In this document: in pieces, positions 10,076 through 20,500 of the stretch
How positions within the stretch are numbered: the stretch's first letter is position 1
Layout: every line of letters begins with the position of its first letter
Origin: Coix lacryma-jobi var. lacryma-jobi
Lineage: Eukaryota; Streptophyta; Magnoliopsida; Poales; Poaceae
Length of the DNA: 64,000 nucleotides
Assembly: GCA_009763385.1 (NCBI GenBank)
Contig: CM019825.1
Location: 117,485,131-117,549,130 of the forward strand
Direction: 5' to 3'
The notes under the pieces: generated by a model
What the model saw: only the letters and a program-made list of their open reading frames with translations
Databases searched by the model: none
Told to the model about the DNA's origin: nothing
Made by a program: the position numbers and the translations under genes

Positions 10076-12616
10076 ATGGATCGCGGCGTGGGCAAACCGC
10101 CATTTTTCGATGGGGCAAACTATGCGTATTGGAAGATATGCATGTCGGCCTATCTGCAGAGTTTGGGTGCTTCCATTTGGGATATTTGCAACTCTGCCGA
10201 TTACGTTGTCTTGGCTGCTCGTGTCTCTCAGCTTCAGATCGATGAGCACGATGCCAATAGCCGGGCCCGTAATGTTCTTTTCTCATGCTTGAGCATGAGT
10301 GAGTTTGATCGCGTTTCTCACCTCGCTACGGCTCGGGAGATTTGGGCTACCCTCATGCGTTTCCATGAGGGAACCTCTCAAGACAAAACCCGTCTCTATG
10401 AGTCGTTCAAGCGAGAGTATGAGAACTTTCGACATATGCCTGGCGAGAGCATATAATGTTTATTCGCTCGCTTTCAGGTGATTGTCAACAGGATGAGGGC
10501 TAACAAGGAGCTATTGCCTTTCGACGATCATGAGAGAGCTTTGAAGCTTTTGCATACTCTCGATCGGTCGGTGTGGGATTCCAAGGTTCAGGCGATCATC
10601 AAATCGCCTAACTATGAGACCCTCACGTGCGACGAGCTCTTTAGTAAGCTCAAGTCCAGTGAGATTGATGCCATGGCGAGGGCTTCTTATGAAAATCCTT
10701 CTGGCCCGTCGATGGCTTTGGTTTCTGGCTCTTTTGCTAACCCCTCTGGAGGCTTTGCACTTTCCTCTCTTCTTTCTGTCACAGAGGAGCAGCTAGAGTC
10801 TTTGGAGGATGACGAGCTAGCTTTGCTCGCCAACCGGTTCTCGCGGTTTCACAACAACCGCATGAACCGTCGCCGCGGAGGAGGACGCTCGGGATGCTAC
10901 GAGTGCGGCGACCCCAACCACTTCATCGCCAACTGCCCGAAGAAGAACAAGCAGACCTTCGGCAAGGCGGATCATGGGCACAAGTACGACTCCGGCAAGT
11001 ACAAGGAGAAGTACGTCCCCGCGAAGCACAAGCGGAAGGGCGGCTTCAACAAGGAGTACATCAAGACGAAGTACTTGGAGAAAGCCTAGGCTGAGCAGCG
11101 TGCATTCTTCGCCACGCTCAGCGACGTCGATGACTCGGATGACGACTCCGCTTCCTCAAGCGACGACGAGTCCGAGAAGAAGAAGAGGATCAAGGACAAG
11201 CTCAACGGCCTCTACTTCTTTGCCGACGACGAGGGTTTCTGCACCATGGCCCTCGGCAAAGAGGTCGACGGCGAGCTGGAGGACACTCCTCGGAACGACG
11301 ACGACGACACCTCCCAGGTATCTCAGACCCCCGATGAGCTTTCTGCTGAGGTCGAGAAGCTTACTGTCGCGCTCCTTAGTCAGGATAAGTTGCTTAGGCG
11401 TGCTGCTAGAGAGCGCAAGGAGTTTAGGCAGAAGTGGGAGGATACGGTGAAGGAACTTGAATCTGTCATGTCTACCGTTGTTGTCACCGAGGAGGAGGAG
11501 TGTGAGATGTGCACCACGCACATGACTGACCTTCTCACTTTGAGGTGTAAGTATGTGGCGTTGGTAGGAGAGGTGGATGAGCTCCGGGCTAGACCCATGT
11601 TGTTGGGTGCGTGCAAGACTTGTCCTGTCTTGCAATCTGAGTTGGCAGAGAAGAATGCCAAGATTGTGTCTCTTGAAGAGGCCAACTCAAGTAGCACATT
11701 TGTGGCTAGGTGTGTTCTTTGTGAGGGTTTGGAGATGGAGATCGCTAATGTGAAGCATGACAAGATGCAAACCGAGGAGGAAAACACATACCTTCGGACC
11801 ATCTTGTCATGGGTGTCTAGCGGTGAACCACAGCTCGAGATGATGATCTCCCAATTCAAGCGAGCTGCTGGAGGTCCTGGTGTAGGTTTTGCTCCGGGTG
11901 TTGATGTGTCATCTTTTGGCAAGATTGGAGAGTCGAGTGGTCTGAACCCATGTGAGAAGCCTAACTCCACCACTACTCCCAAGCTTACCAAGATACCACC
12001 CAAAGAGCCTCTCAAGCCTAACACCAAGGATGGGGTCTTTGTTGAACCTCCGAGAGCTCCACCCAAGAAACAATCATGGGCTCCTAAACCAAACCATCTC
12101 AAGAACAAGCTTGACACCATGCCACCCATCCAGGAGGATCTTATGCCACAGAAGGGCAAAGTGATCCACACCCACTACCGTGAGTACCAACAACCCCCTT
12201 TGAGAGCGGTGAGGTACCATTGTGAGCATTGTGGGAGAGATGGACACTTGAGTGAGTTTTGCTTTCAGCGCAAGAGAGAGGCGCGCCGTGCAAAGGAGAT
12301 GTACAACACGGACATGTACCATCCTTTCCATGATGCACATGTGCCTAATGTTCAGAGGCGTGCTGCTAGGCCTAGAGGTCCAAAACCTCAAGTTCCTAGG
12401 TCTAGGCCGCGAGGAGGTCGTGCCCGGCGGGAGCCTGCAGTTGTAGGCTATGGACCCCGTGGCAGTGGCTTTGTAGTTGAGCGTTTCCCTCCACCGCATT
12501 TTGAGTATCGCGATGGACGCTCCTCCCTTAGTGGACCACGTTTTCCTCTACGTGGTGATCGCTCTTCCCGTAGGCGTGCTAGGAATGGTTTTTCTGCTAA
12601 CCGTTCTTTTGAGTAG
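10076..12616 (+). pseudogene. Sirevirus-2 gag (two in-frame stops)
   Basis: A single frame runs from the ATG at 10076 to a TAG at 12614-12616, about 846 codons, broken by TAA at 10454-10456 and TAG at 11087-11089. Domains in order: UBN2/DUF4219-type gag head; CCHC knuckle 1 (CYECGDPNHFIANC, about 10897-10938); a Lys-rich then acidic segment; a coiled coil with C-x2-C pairs (CEMCTTH, CKTCPV); a Pro-rich linker; CCHC knuckle 2 (CEHCGRDGHLSEFC, about 12223-12264); and an Arg/Gly/Pro-rich basic tail. The two knuckles would bind element RNA. This is long for copia gag but usual for Sireviruses. Pol follows in another frame about 90 bp downstream. Confidence 0.92.
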
Positions 12617-12708
12617 CCGGCCCAACACTGGTATTCTCCTTACTTCACTAACCCCAATGTTGGACCGTATGCTCACCCTATGTCTTTTTATTGATATAGG
12701 TAAAACGA

Positions 12709-15700
12709 TTGGAGAACGTTTGGTTGGTGGATTCCGGGTGTTCGAGGCACATGACCGGAAACGCCAAGTGGTTCTCCAGTCTTAGTCCGGTCACCGGAAA
12801 GGAGTTTATCACCTTCGGCGACAACAGCAAAGGTAAGGTGCTGTCTCGTGGGTCGGTGCGAGTCAATGAGCACTTTGTGTTGCGCGATGTTGCTCTTGTT
12901 TCTAACTTGCATTTTAACCTTCTTTCTGTTTCGCAACTTTTCGATGATGACTATGAGATTCGTTTTAAACCGAATCTCAGTCGTATTTTTGATCCTCGGG
13001 GCAATCTTGTGTGTTTGATTTCGCCCTTTGGAAAAGTCTTTTGTGCGAATTTCTCGGAGTCTTTTGGCATTTCTCGTTGTCTTGTGGCTGGACCTTCCTC
13101 CTCTGATCTTTGGAAATGGCATAGGAGACTTGGACATTTGAGCTTCGACTTGCTTGCAAGACTTAGCTCACTTGGCCTAATCCGAGGATTGCCCAAGTTG
13201 TCTATGGAGAAGGATCTTGTTTGCCACTCTTGTAGACATGGGAAGATGGTTGCCGCTCCCCACCATCCATTGACTCAGGTCATGACCAAGCGCCCTTGAG
13301 AGCTTTTGCACATGGACCTTGTTGGTCCGGCTCGGGTGAGCTCGGTTGGGGGGAAGTGGTATGTGCTTGTTGTTGTTGACGACTTTTCGAGATATTCGTG
13401 GGTCTTCTTTTTAGTTGAGAAGACCGAGACTTTCTCCCTTGCTCGCAATCTGATTTTGCATCTTCAGAACGAGTTCCCTTTGAACTCGATGCGAGCTATT
13501 AGGAGTGATAATGGTTCCGAATTCAAGAATTCGGATTTTGAGAAGTTTTGTAACTCTTTAGGTTTAGAGCATCAGTTTTCTTCCCCCTACACACCGCCTC
13601 AGAATGGTGTTGTAGAAAGGAAGAATCTGACCCTTGTAGAGATGGCCAGGACGATGCTCGATGAGCATAGGACTCCTAGGCGATATTTGGCCGAAGCTAT
13701 GAGCACTGCATGCTATATTTCCAATCGCATCTTTCTCCAAGCTTTCTTGAAAAAGAATTCTTATGAGTGGCGTTTTGGAAAACTGCCCAAGGTGAGTTAT
13801 TTTCGAGTTTTTGGTTGCCATTGTTTTATACTCAAAAAGGGAAACTTGGACAAGTTTGAGTCTCGTTCTTCTGACGGGGTATTTTTGGGTTATGGCACTC
13901 ACACTCGCGCTTATCATGTACTTAACCTTGATACTAACCGAGTCATGGAGACATCAGATGTCACCTTCGACGAGACCATGGTTTGTCCTTCTTCTCGTTT
14001 GCAGCGTGCAGGTGATCATGAGGTTGGTGAGCCTCTTTTTGATGACGAGGATGAGGGTGCTTAAGGTATGGATGATCCAGCACCCCCTCCACCTGTTGTG
14101 CCGCAAGGAGCGGCTTCTACTATGACTCACGGCCCCGACACTTCTTCATCTTGGGGGCCGTGGGATCCGCCACCTCGAGCGGTACCCTTTGTAGCCGAGG
14201 AGGCGCCAGCTGCTGTTGAGGGGGAGATCACTTCTGCTCGGGAGGTGCCACGACATATCCAGCGCCAACATCCGCCTCAACAGATGATCGGCAGCATCGG
14301 CAAACGTGTCACTCGGTCAAGGTCACAACAAATCTCTCACTTTGCTCATTCTGCATTTGTTGCTGATTTTGAACCCCGAGATGTTGGACACGCTTTATCT
14401 GATCCAGATTGGGTAAATGCCATGCATGAGGAGTTGGAAAATTTTGAAAGAAATCGGGTTTGGGTTCTAGTTTCTCCTCCCTCTGAGTGTCACCCAATTG
14501 GGACAAAATGGGTTTTCAAAAACAAACAAGGAGAGGATGGCTATGTTGTGAGAAACAAGGCCAGACTAGTAGCCCAGGGGTATAGTCAGAAGGAGGGGAT
14601 AGACTATGAGGAGACTTTTGCTCCTGTAGCTCGTTTGGAGGCAATTAGGATACTCTTGGCTTTTGCTGCATCCAAAGGGTTTAAACTTTTTCAAATGGAT
14701 GTCAAGAGTGCCTTCTTAAATGGCTACATAGAAGAGGAGGTATATGTGAGACAACCCCCCAGTTTCGAAAATCCCAAGTTTCCAAACCACGTTTTTAAAC
14801 TTCACAAAGCTTTGTATGGTTTGAAACAAGCCCCTAGAGCCTGGTATGATAGGTTGAAAACCTTTTTGCTTGCTAAGGGTTTTAAAATGGGATGTGTGGA
14901 TAAAACGCTTTTTCTCCTCAAGCAAGGCACTGATACTCTCTTGATCCAGATTTACGTGGATGATATCATTTTCGGTGGTTCTTCTCATGCTTTGGTTGCC
15001 AATTTTGCAGATACTATGAGCAGGGAGTTTGAGATGAGCATGATGGGCGAGTGGACGTTTTTCCTCGGGTTGCAAATCAAGCAATCCCGGGAAGGGACGT
15101 TCGTGCACCAGGGTAAGTATACCAAGGACATATTGAAGAAGTTCGATATGGGTGAGGCCAAGCCTCTTCCAACACCCATGTCGACCACGACGGCCCTGGA
15201 TGCGGATGTGGATGGAGAAGCGGTGGACCAGAATGAGTACCGGAGTATGATCGGGTCGCTGCTGTACCTGACGGCGACACGCCCGGATATTCAGTTCGTG
15301 GTGTGTCTTTGCGCGCGATTTTAGTCGTCGCCGCGCACCTCGCACCGTCAGGCGGTCAAGCGCATTATGAGGTACTTATCCTTCACTCCAGAATTTGGGA
15401 TTTGGTATTCTGCTTCCTCCACCCTTTCCCTTTGCGGTTATTCCGATGCTGATTTTGCTGGTTGTCGCATTGATCGCAAGTCCACTTCTGGGACTTGCCA
15501 GTTTATTGGATCTTCTCTTGTATCGTGGTCCTCTCGAAAGCAGTCTATTGCCGCCCAGTCTACCACGGAGGCTGAGTATGTTGCTGCGGCTAGCTGCTGT
15601 TCCTAGTTACTCGGGATGATGGCCACTTTGTGTGATTTTGGTCTGAGCTTTTCTCGTGTTCTCTTGCTTTGTGATAGCACGAGTGCGATTAGCGTTGCTA

Positions 15701-15897
15701 AGAACCCTGTGCTGCACTCTAAGACCAAACACATTGATGTGCGCTTTCATTTTCTGCGAGACCACTATGAGAAGGGTGATATCGACCTTCACCATGTCGA
15801 TACTCATCATTAGCTTGCTGATATTTTCACCAAGCCTTTGGACCAATCAACTTTTGCTAGGTTGAGAGGTGAGCTTGGTGTGTGTTTCCCCTTTTAG
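12709..15897 (+). pseudogene. Sirevirus-2 pol: protease, integrase, reverse transcriptase, RNase H (broken)
   Basis: One frame continues from about 12709 to a genuine stop at 15895-15897, broken by stops at 13297, 14062, 15322, 15604 and 15811. Protease: DSG active site in WLVDSGCSRHMTG. Gag-pre-integrase: HRRLGHLS followed by CHSCRHGKM. Integrase core: D in MDLVGP, D in RSDNGSEF, E in VVERKN. Reverse transcriptase: QMDVKSAFLNG and the catalytic YVDD at 14953-14964. RNase H: SDADFAG and STTEAEYVAA. No frameshift is needed, so the decay is mainly by stops; three of the five are TAG where Sirevirus-1 or the family has a Gln CAG. Confidence 0.94.
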
Positions 15898-17472
15898 ATG
15901 GGGGAAACATTTTGGTTCTTGTATCATAAACTGACCTTTTGTTTTTTAATTGGTTTCTTCTTGCATCCTTTCTGCATTTCTTTTTGCATATTTACATTCA
16001 CGGCTTCATGTATATAATCTTTAGAATGTGACTATGCTCTGTGTAGTATATGCTCCGATGCTTTACTTGTAGCTTATGCTCTTTCTGATCACTAATACAT
16101 GTTATGAGCTGAGCTATTTTATGAATGGTGAACTTGTGTAATAAATCTATAATCTGAAAATGTTCACCATTGAGATATGCAACTAGCATGTGTAGGATGT
16201 GTAGAATTCACTCGTGCTTTTCATATATGCTAGGTTGCTATGTCTCTAGTGTTGAGTCTTTCACTTGCTTGGTATGTTCATTTTCTGTTCTAAAAATCTG
16301 AACCAAGTTAAGTGAATTGGAAAAGATCGAGATGGGATTGCTTGTCAACACATCACAGTTTCGAGACTGTTTCTCATTGCACTTTGAGTTAAACTTGAGC
16401 TGTGTAGTGTATGACCGAAACTGTTGCCTTAAGCTTCTGATTGCTTCTGCATAGGCTTCGCACAGTTGAAAAGTTAGGCAATGACAAGCTTTCAACCTCT
16501 CGCAATCACATGCAGAAATTTTAACTTGTGTAATTTAACCGCTGCAAACTCCGATAAAATTTTGCAAACACAAGTCTATGTTTCATTCTATAGCATGATG
16601 ATTGAACTGTGCTAGGGGTAGTTCACCTTGTATACATGTTTAGCACTTGTCGGATATCCTGTCTATACATGTTTTGTGCTATTTTGATGGTGAACCCTTT
16701 TTGGCTGAAAACTGCTCTTTTGCTCTCATATTCATTTTTCGTATCTGGTTATCAGTTTGAGCCTTTGCTAGCTTCTTATGGATGTTGTTGAGTCATCGGA
16801 TCAGAACTGTGTAGAGCATCCTTGCACTCTCTTGATTATATTTCTGAAGCTACTAACTTGCATTTCTACTCATATGCATTTCTGGAGGGAGATATTCTAT
16901 CAAGGGGGAGACTTTTGAGTGCATGTGCACTTTTGCTTGATGGTGCATTTTCAACTAAGGGGGAGAAATTGCAAATCATATGTTCTCCGAGTGTTCAACT
17001 AAGGAGGAGTTTGCTAGTTGTGTTGAGCCTTTGCCTCCTTCTTGAGGAACTAGCAAACATTTTTAGGTCATTTTCAGCTCTTCAATTGGTATCAAACACT
17101 TTTGGTTTTGAGATTGGTAACAGTTGGTTTTGAGCTTCTTCGCTAGCGGTGTTGAGCCCGTTCTGCCTCTTCTTGAGGGCTAGCTCTGCTTTGCTTGATT
17201 TTCAGTTGATTTTCCAATTGGTATCGAGCTTTCTCGCTAGCAGTGTTGAGCCTGTTCTACCTCTTCTTGAGGGCTAGCTTTGCTTTGCTTGGTTGCATCG
17301 AGCCGTTGCCCATGTCTTTGGGAACCAAGTTGTCTTGCTCTTTCCACTTGACCTTCTTCGGCTTTGATATGCTTTTGGGTCATTTGGTTGAGTTCTCTCT
17401 TCCTTTCTTCCTTCTTCTGCTTCCATTATGATTTATGTTGTTAGTTGACAATGCACTCATCAAGGGAGAGAT
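15898..17472 (+). other. 3' non-coding region of Sirevirus-2
   Basis: No ORF resembling an envelope gene. It holds several purine tracts (AAGGGGGAG types at about 16903, 16967 and 17462), near-repeats of about 110 bp built on CTAGC...GTGTTGAGCC...CTTCTTGAGG, and primer-site-like TTGGTATC words at about 17086 and 17219. Most of it aligns closely with 23688-25389 of Sirevirus-1 although it is non-coding. Confidence 0.8.
17444..17472 (+). other. Conserved signal and polypurine tract before the 3' LTR of Sirevirus-2
   Basis: GTTGACAATGCACTCATCAA then GGGAGAGAT directly abut the LTR. The same block with one base change precedes the Sirevirus-1 3' LTR at 25361-25389. The purine tract would prime plus-strand DNA; the conserved upstream part is probably a further element signal. 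Confidence 0.8.
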
Positions 17473-19554
17473 TGCGGATACATGGGTGTATGCCGAGTCT
17501 CTGAGTGATGAGTGATTGTCAACTGGGATAATGCGCATGTTCTTTGGCTTGTGTTGTGCAGGTGTCGAGCACGGATATAGTGATCAGAGGCAAGGTGAAG
17601 GTCAAGTAGAGACGTGCCATGCCGATGGACCGAGAGTGGCGAAGGGCGGACGTGAGGCTTGGACTGAGGGACCGGTGGCCCGAGGATCAACTGTGGTGGC
17701 TGGCAGCCTGGGACAGCAACGATCGAAGACTTGCGGGCATGATGTTGCTTGGGTCGAGGACCTGGGGACACGTGTCGATGGACGGGGTGCACGGGCGGTG
17801 CATCTCCTCTACGGCTCGGTTTGGTGGTTGAGCCACAGAAAAACCACCGAGTGGACGGTTTCCAGGTTTGGGCCTCAAAACCTGGACGCTGATGGTTTCC
17901 GAGTTTGGGCCACAAAACTTGGGCTGAGGATGGTTTCCAGGTTTGGGCCTCAAAACCTGGGTGCTATGGGTTTGCTGAGTTTGGGCCACAAAACTCAGGC
18001 TACGGTCGGCTGGTTTCCTGGTTTGGGCCTCAAAATCGGGGGTTGGCTGTGAAGGCTGGTTTCCCGGTTTGGGCCACAAAACCGGAGGTGCGATGTCCGG
18101 GAAAAGGACAAGCAGAGCGGTGGCGGCACGTGGCGGCGATCGGTGAGGTTGCGTCGAGGCAACGCTACCAGTTGTGCGGGCGTGGCCGTCGGATCACCAC
18201 CTACCAGGAGTTGGTCCAGAATAACCCTAGGGTTTAGCTGGTTCCCTCTGTAATTAGAGAGGGGTAGAGTAAGAATTAGAATTAGGATAAGTAGAGGGAG
18301 ACACCCTCTTCCCATAGTATCTCAGTCATTTGCTCTTTGCTTCTAGGGTTTCCTGCTCTCCCAATCCCGTGCTGTAGCTAGCTGAGATCCGCACAGAACC
18401 ATACCTCTGTGTACTGGAGATTTTGAGGAAGTGAGACCGTAACCTCACTGTTGTAGCGTGTGGTAGCCACACGGTTGCAGATCGATGACTTGATTCACAT
18501 TTTGTTCGTGTTCTTGGCGTTCTTCGTTTCAGCGCATTTTTCCCGTCGCTCGATCTCTCTCTATACTGCGTCTTTTCGAATTCCACTTGAATCAACTTGT
18601 TCTTTATAGTGAGGAGAACATTTCCACTGAAGGAATTTATCTCTACCCTCACGAACAAGTAGATCGGGTCGATTTCGTTTTCGTGGCGCTTTTTCGGTTC
18701 ATACACCTTCCCCTTCGATTTCCCGTTGATTGAATCGATTTGAGCAGATGATTTCTTGGGGATAGTCTCCTAACTACCTCGTGATCATCCTCTCCAAGTT
18801 TGGGATCAAGGGATTTTGGTTTGGATCGATTTGGAGAAGATTTGGGTGAAGGGCGACCAAAATCGCCCTTACTGGGTGGTCGCGGACAGTCCGCCGCCCA
18901 CCCCACGGACAGTCCGCGCGTCGGGGACGAGCCGGACCAGTGGCTCTGTTCTTCGGCCATTTGGTTTTTGGTTGACCAGCGGACAGTCCGCCGTTGGAGT
19001 TCGCGGACAGTTCGGGAACGTCCAGGGGACTTGCAGCGACAGTGCTGTTTCGGGGATTTGGCCGATGGACAGTCCGCCATCCCCCCGCAGACAGTCCGCG
19101 GTTAAGCCGGACAGTCCGGGACCGTACCGGCGGACAGTCCGGGAATTGGCTGTGTGTTGAGCTTTAGTGCGTTTGCTCTCCCGGCTTCTCCGCTTGGTTT
19201 CCGGACTTCTTGTTTGGCCCTATTGTTCACCTAGGAACCTCTCTAGGTATCTTTGCTACTTGTTAGCATCGGTATTCAGGGATTTCTCGACGTAGGCTTC
19301 AATCTACGTTCGGGACTAGGTTTTAGTGGTTGAATTTGTTCCGGTGTTTTTGCCGATTGGCTTGCTATCGCTTTCTGGTGCTCCGCTGTGATCCTAGGGA
19401 TCATCCACCCTCTTCCAAGGGTCGTGGGCATCACGGTTTCGATCATAGCTTTTGGGGGTTGATTTGTGGGACAAAGGCCAAAGTTTCGAGAGAAATTTTT
19501 GAGCTCCCATTCACCCCCCTCTGGTCGCCTTGCTATTGCATTCTCGGTCCTTCA
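17473..19554 (+). repeat. 3' LTR of Sirevirus-2
   Basis: Starts TGCGGATACATGGG and ends CTCGGTCCTTCA followed directly by TSD GTTGG. Matches the 5' LTR over its full length with few differences by eye; contains the hairpin array (17859-18090) and the palindrome cluster (18881-19145). Confidence 0.95.
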
Positions 19555-19559
19555 GTTGG

Positions 19560-20403
19560 GCATGATGATCAGTCAGTTCAAGAGGGGAACTGACTGTTCG
19601 GGAGTAGGCTTTGCTTCAGGTGGGAAGGGCGCTAGCATCTTTGGTAAGATTGGTGAGTTTAGCGGAGTGAATCCAAGTGAGAAGCCATCCGCTATCCCTA
19701 AACTTACCAAGATCACCCCACCTGAGCCTCCCAAGCCTATCACCAAGGATGGCATCCTTGATGAACCTCCCAAGGCTTCACCTCGCAAGCAAGTGTGGGT
19801 TCCCAAACCTAACCATCTTAGGAACACACTTGACACCCTTCCTGGCATCTCTAGTGATCCCCTTCCGAAGGGCAAGCAGCCAGCCAGAGTGAACAACCCT
19901 CGCAACCATAGGAATCAACAACCCAAGAGAGTTGTGAGGTTCGAGTGTGAGTACTGTCACCGCGAGGGTCACCTAGCTGAGTTTTGCTTTCGGAGGAAGA
20001 GAGAGGCTAGGAAGGAGTTGGAACTGGACAACCAGGCCAGGCACCACCCTCACCTGGTGTGCAGGGTCAGGGAGTTCAGAGGCAGGGCGCTAGTCCTGGA
20101 GGTGCACCCCCTCAGGCGGCTAGGCCCCAAGCAGCTAGACCACGGGGTGGTGGTCTTGCCCGTTGTGGTTCCGGTCGTCCTCAATATGATCGTGAGCCGG
20201 GTGTAAGAGGCTTTGCTGCACCGTCCATAGCGGACCACCGTTTCAGCTTGGTGGTGATCGCTTTGCTCAAATGGGACATAGTGGTGAGTTTGAAGGTTTT
20301 CCGTTCCATAGCGGACCACCTTTTTAGTTTGGTGATGATCGCTATCCACCCATGGGACGAGGACAGTTTGGTGTTCCTTCTAACACTTTTTCTAGGCCTA
20401 TGA
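19560..20403 (+). pseudogene. Sirevirus-1 gag, part 2
   Basis: This continues the gag interrupted at 7921: right after the TSD the frame reads into MISQFKR, the same motif as in Sirevirus-2 gag at about 11842. It contains the Pro-rich linker and the second CCHC knuckle (CEYCHREGHLAEFC, about 19947-19988). Near 20030-20060 the frame shifts, and the basic Pro/Gly/Arg tail continues in another frame. It joins pol at about 20501. Confidence 0.88.
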
Positions 20404-20500
20404 CACAACACTGGTATCCTTCTCAGTATACTAACCCCAGTGTTGTGCCATATGCTCATTTCCTGCCTTTCTATTGATGCAGGAACTTCGGCAGGAGAAC

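Larger units (their letters stand above)
7927..19554 (+). mobile_element. Sirevirus-2: Ty1/copia Sirevirus-type element nested in Sirevirus-1 gag
   Basis: Complete element of 11.6 kb with TSD GTTGG at 7922-7926 and 19555-19559. LTRs are 7927-10012 (2,086 bp) and 17473-19554 (2,082 bp), nearly identical by eye apart from small indels such as three extra bases at the left tip. It shares organisation and much protein sequence with Sirevirus-1, but its LTR is a different family. As the innermost insertion of this stack it must be the youngest of the three in this arm, yet it already has at least eight in-frame stops in gag and pol. Confidence 0.95.

Noticed and set aside
15898..17472. Envelope-like gene of the kind found in some Sireviruses
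   Set aside because: No frame longer than about 100 codons and no shared frame between Sirevirus-1 and Sirevirus-2.
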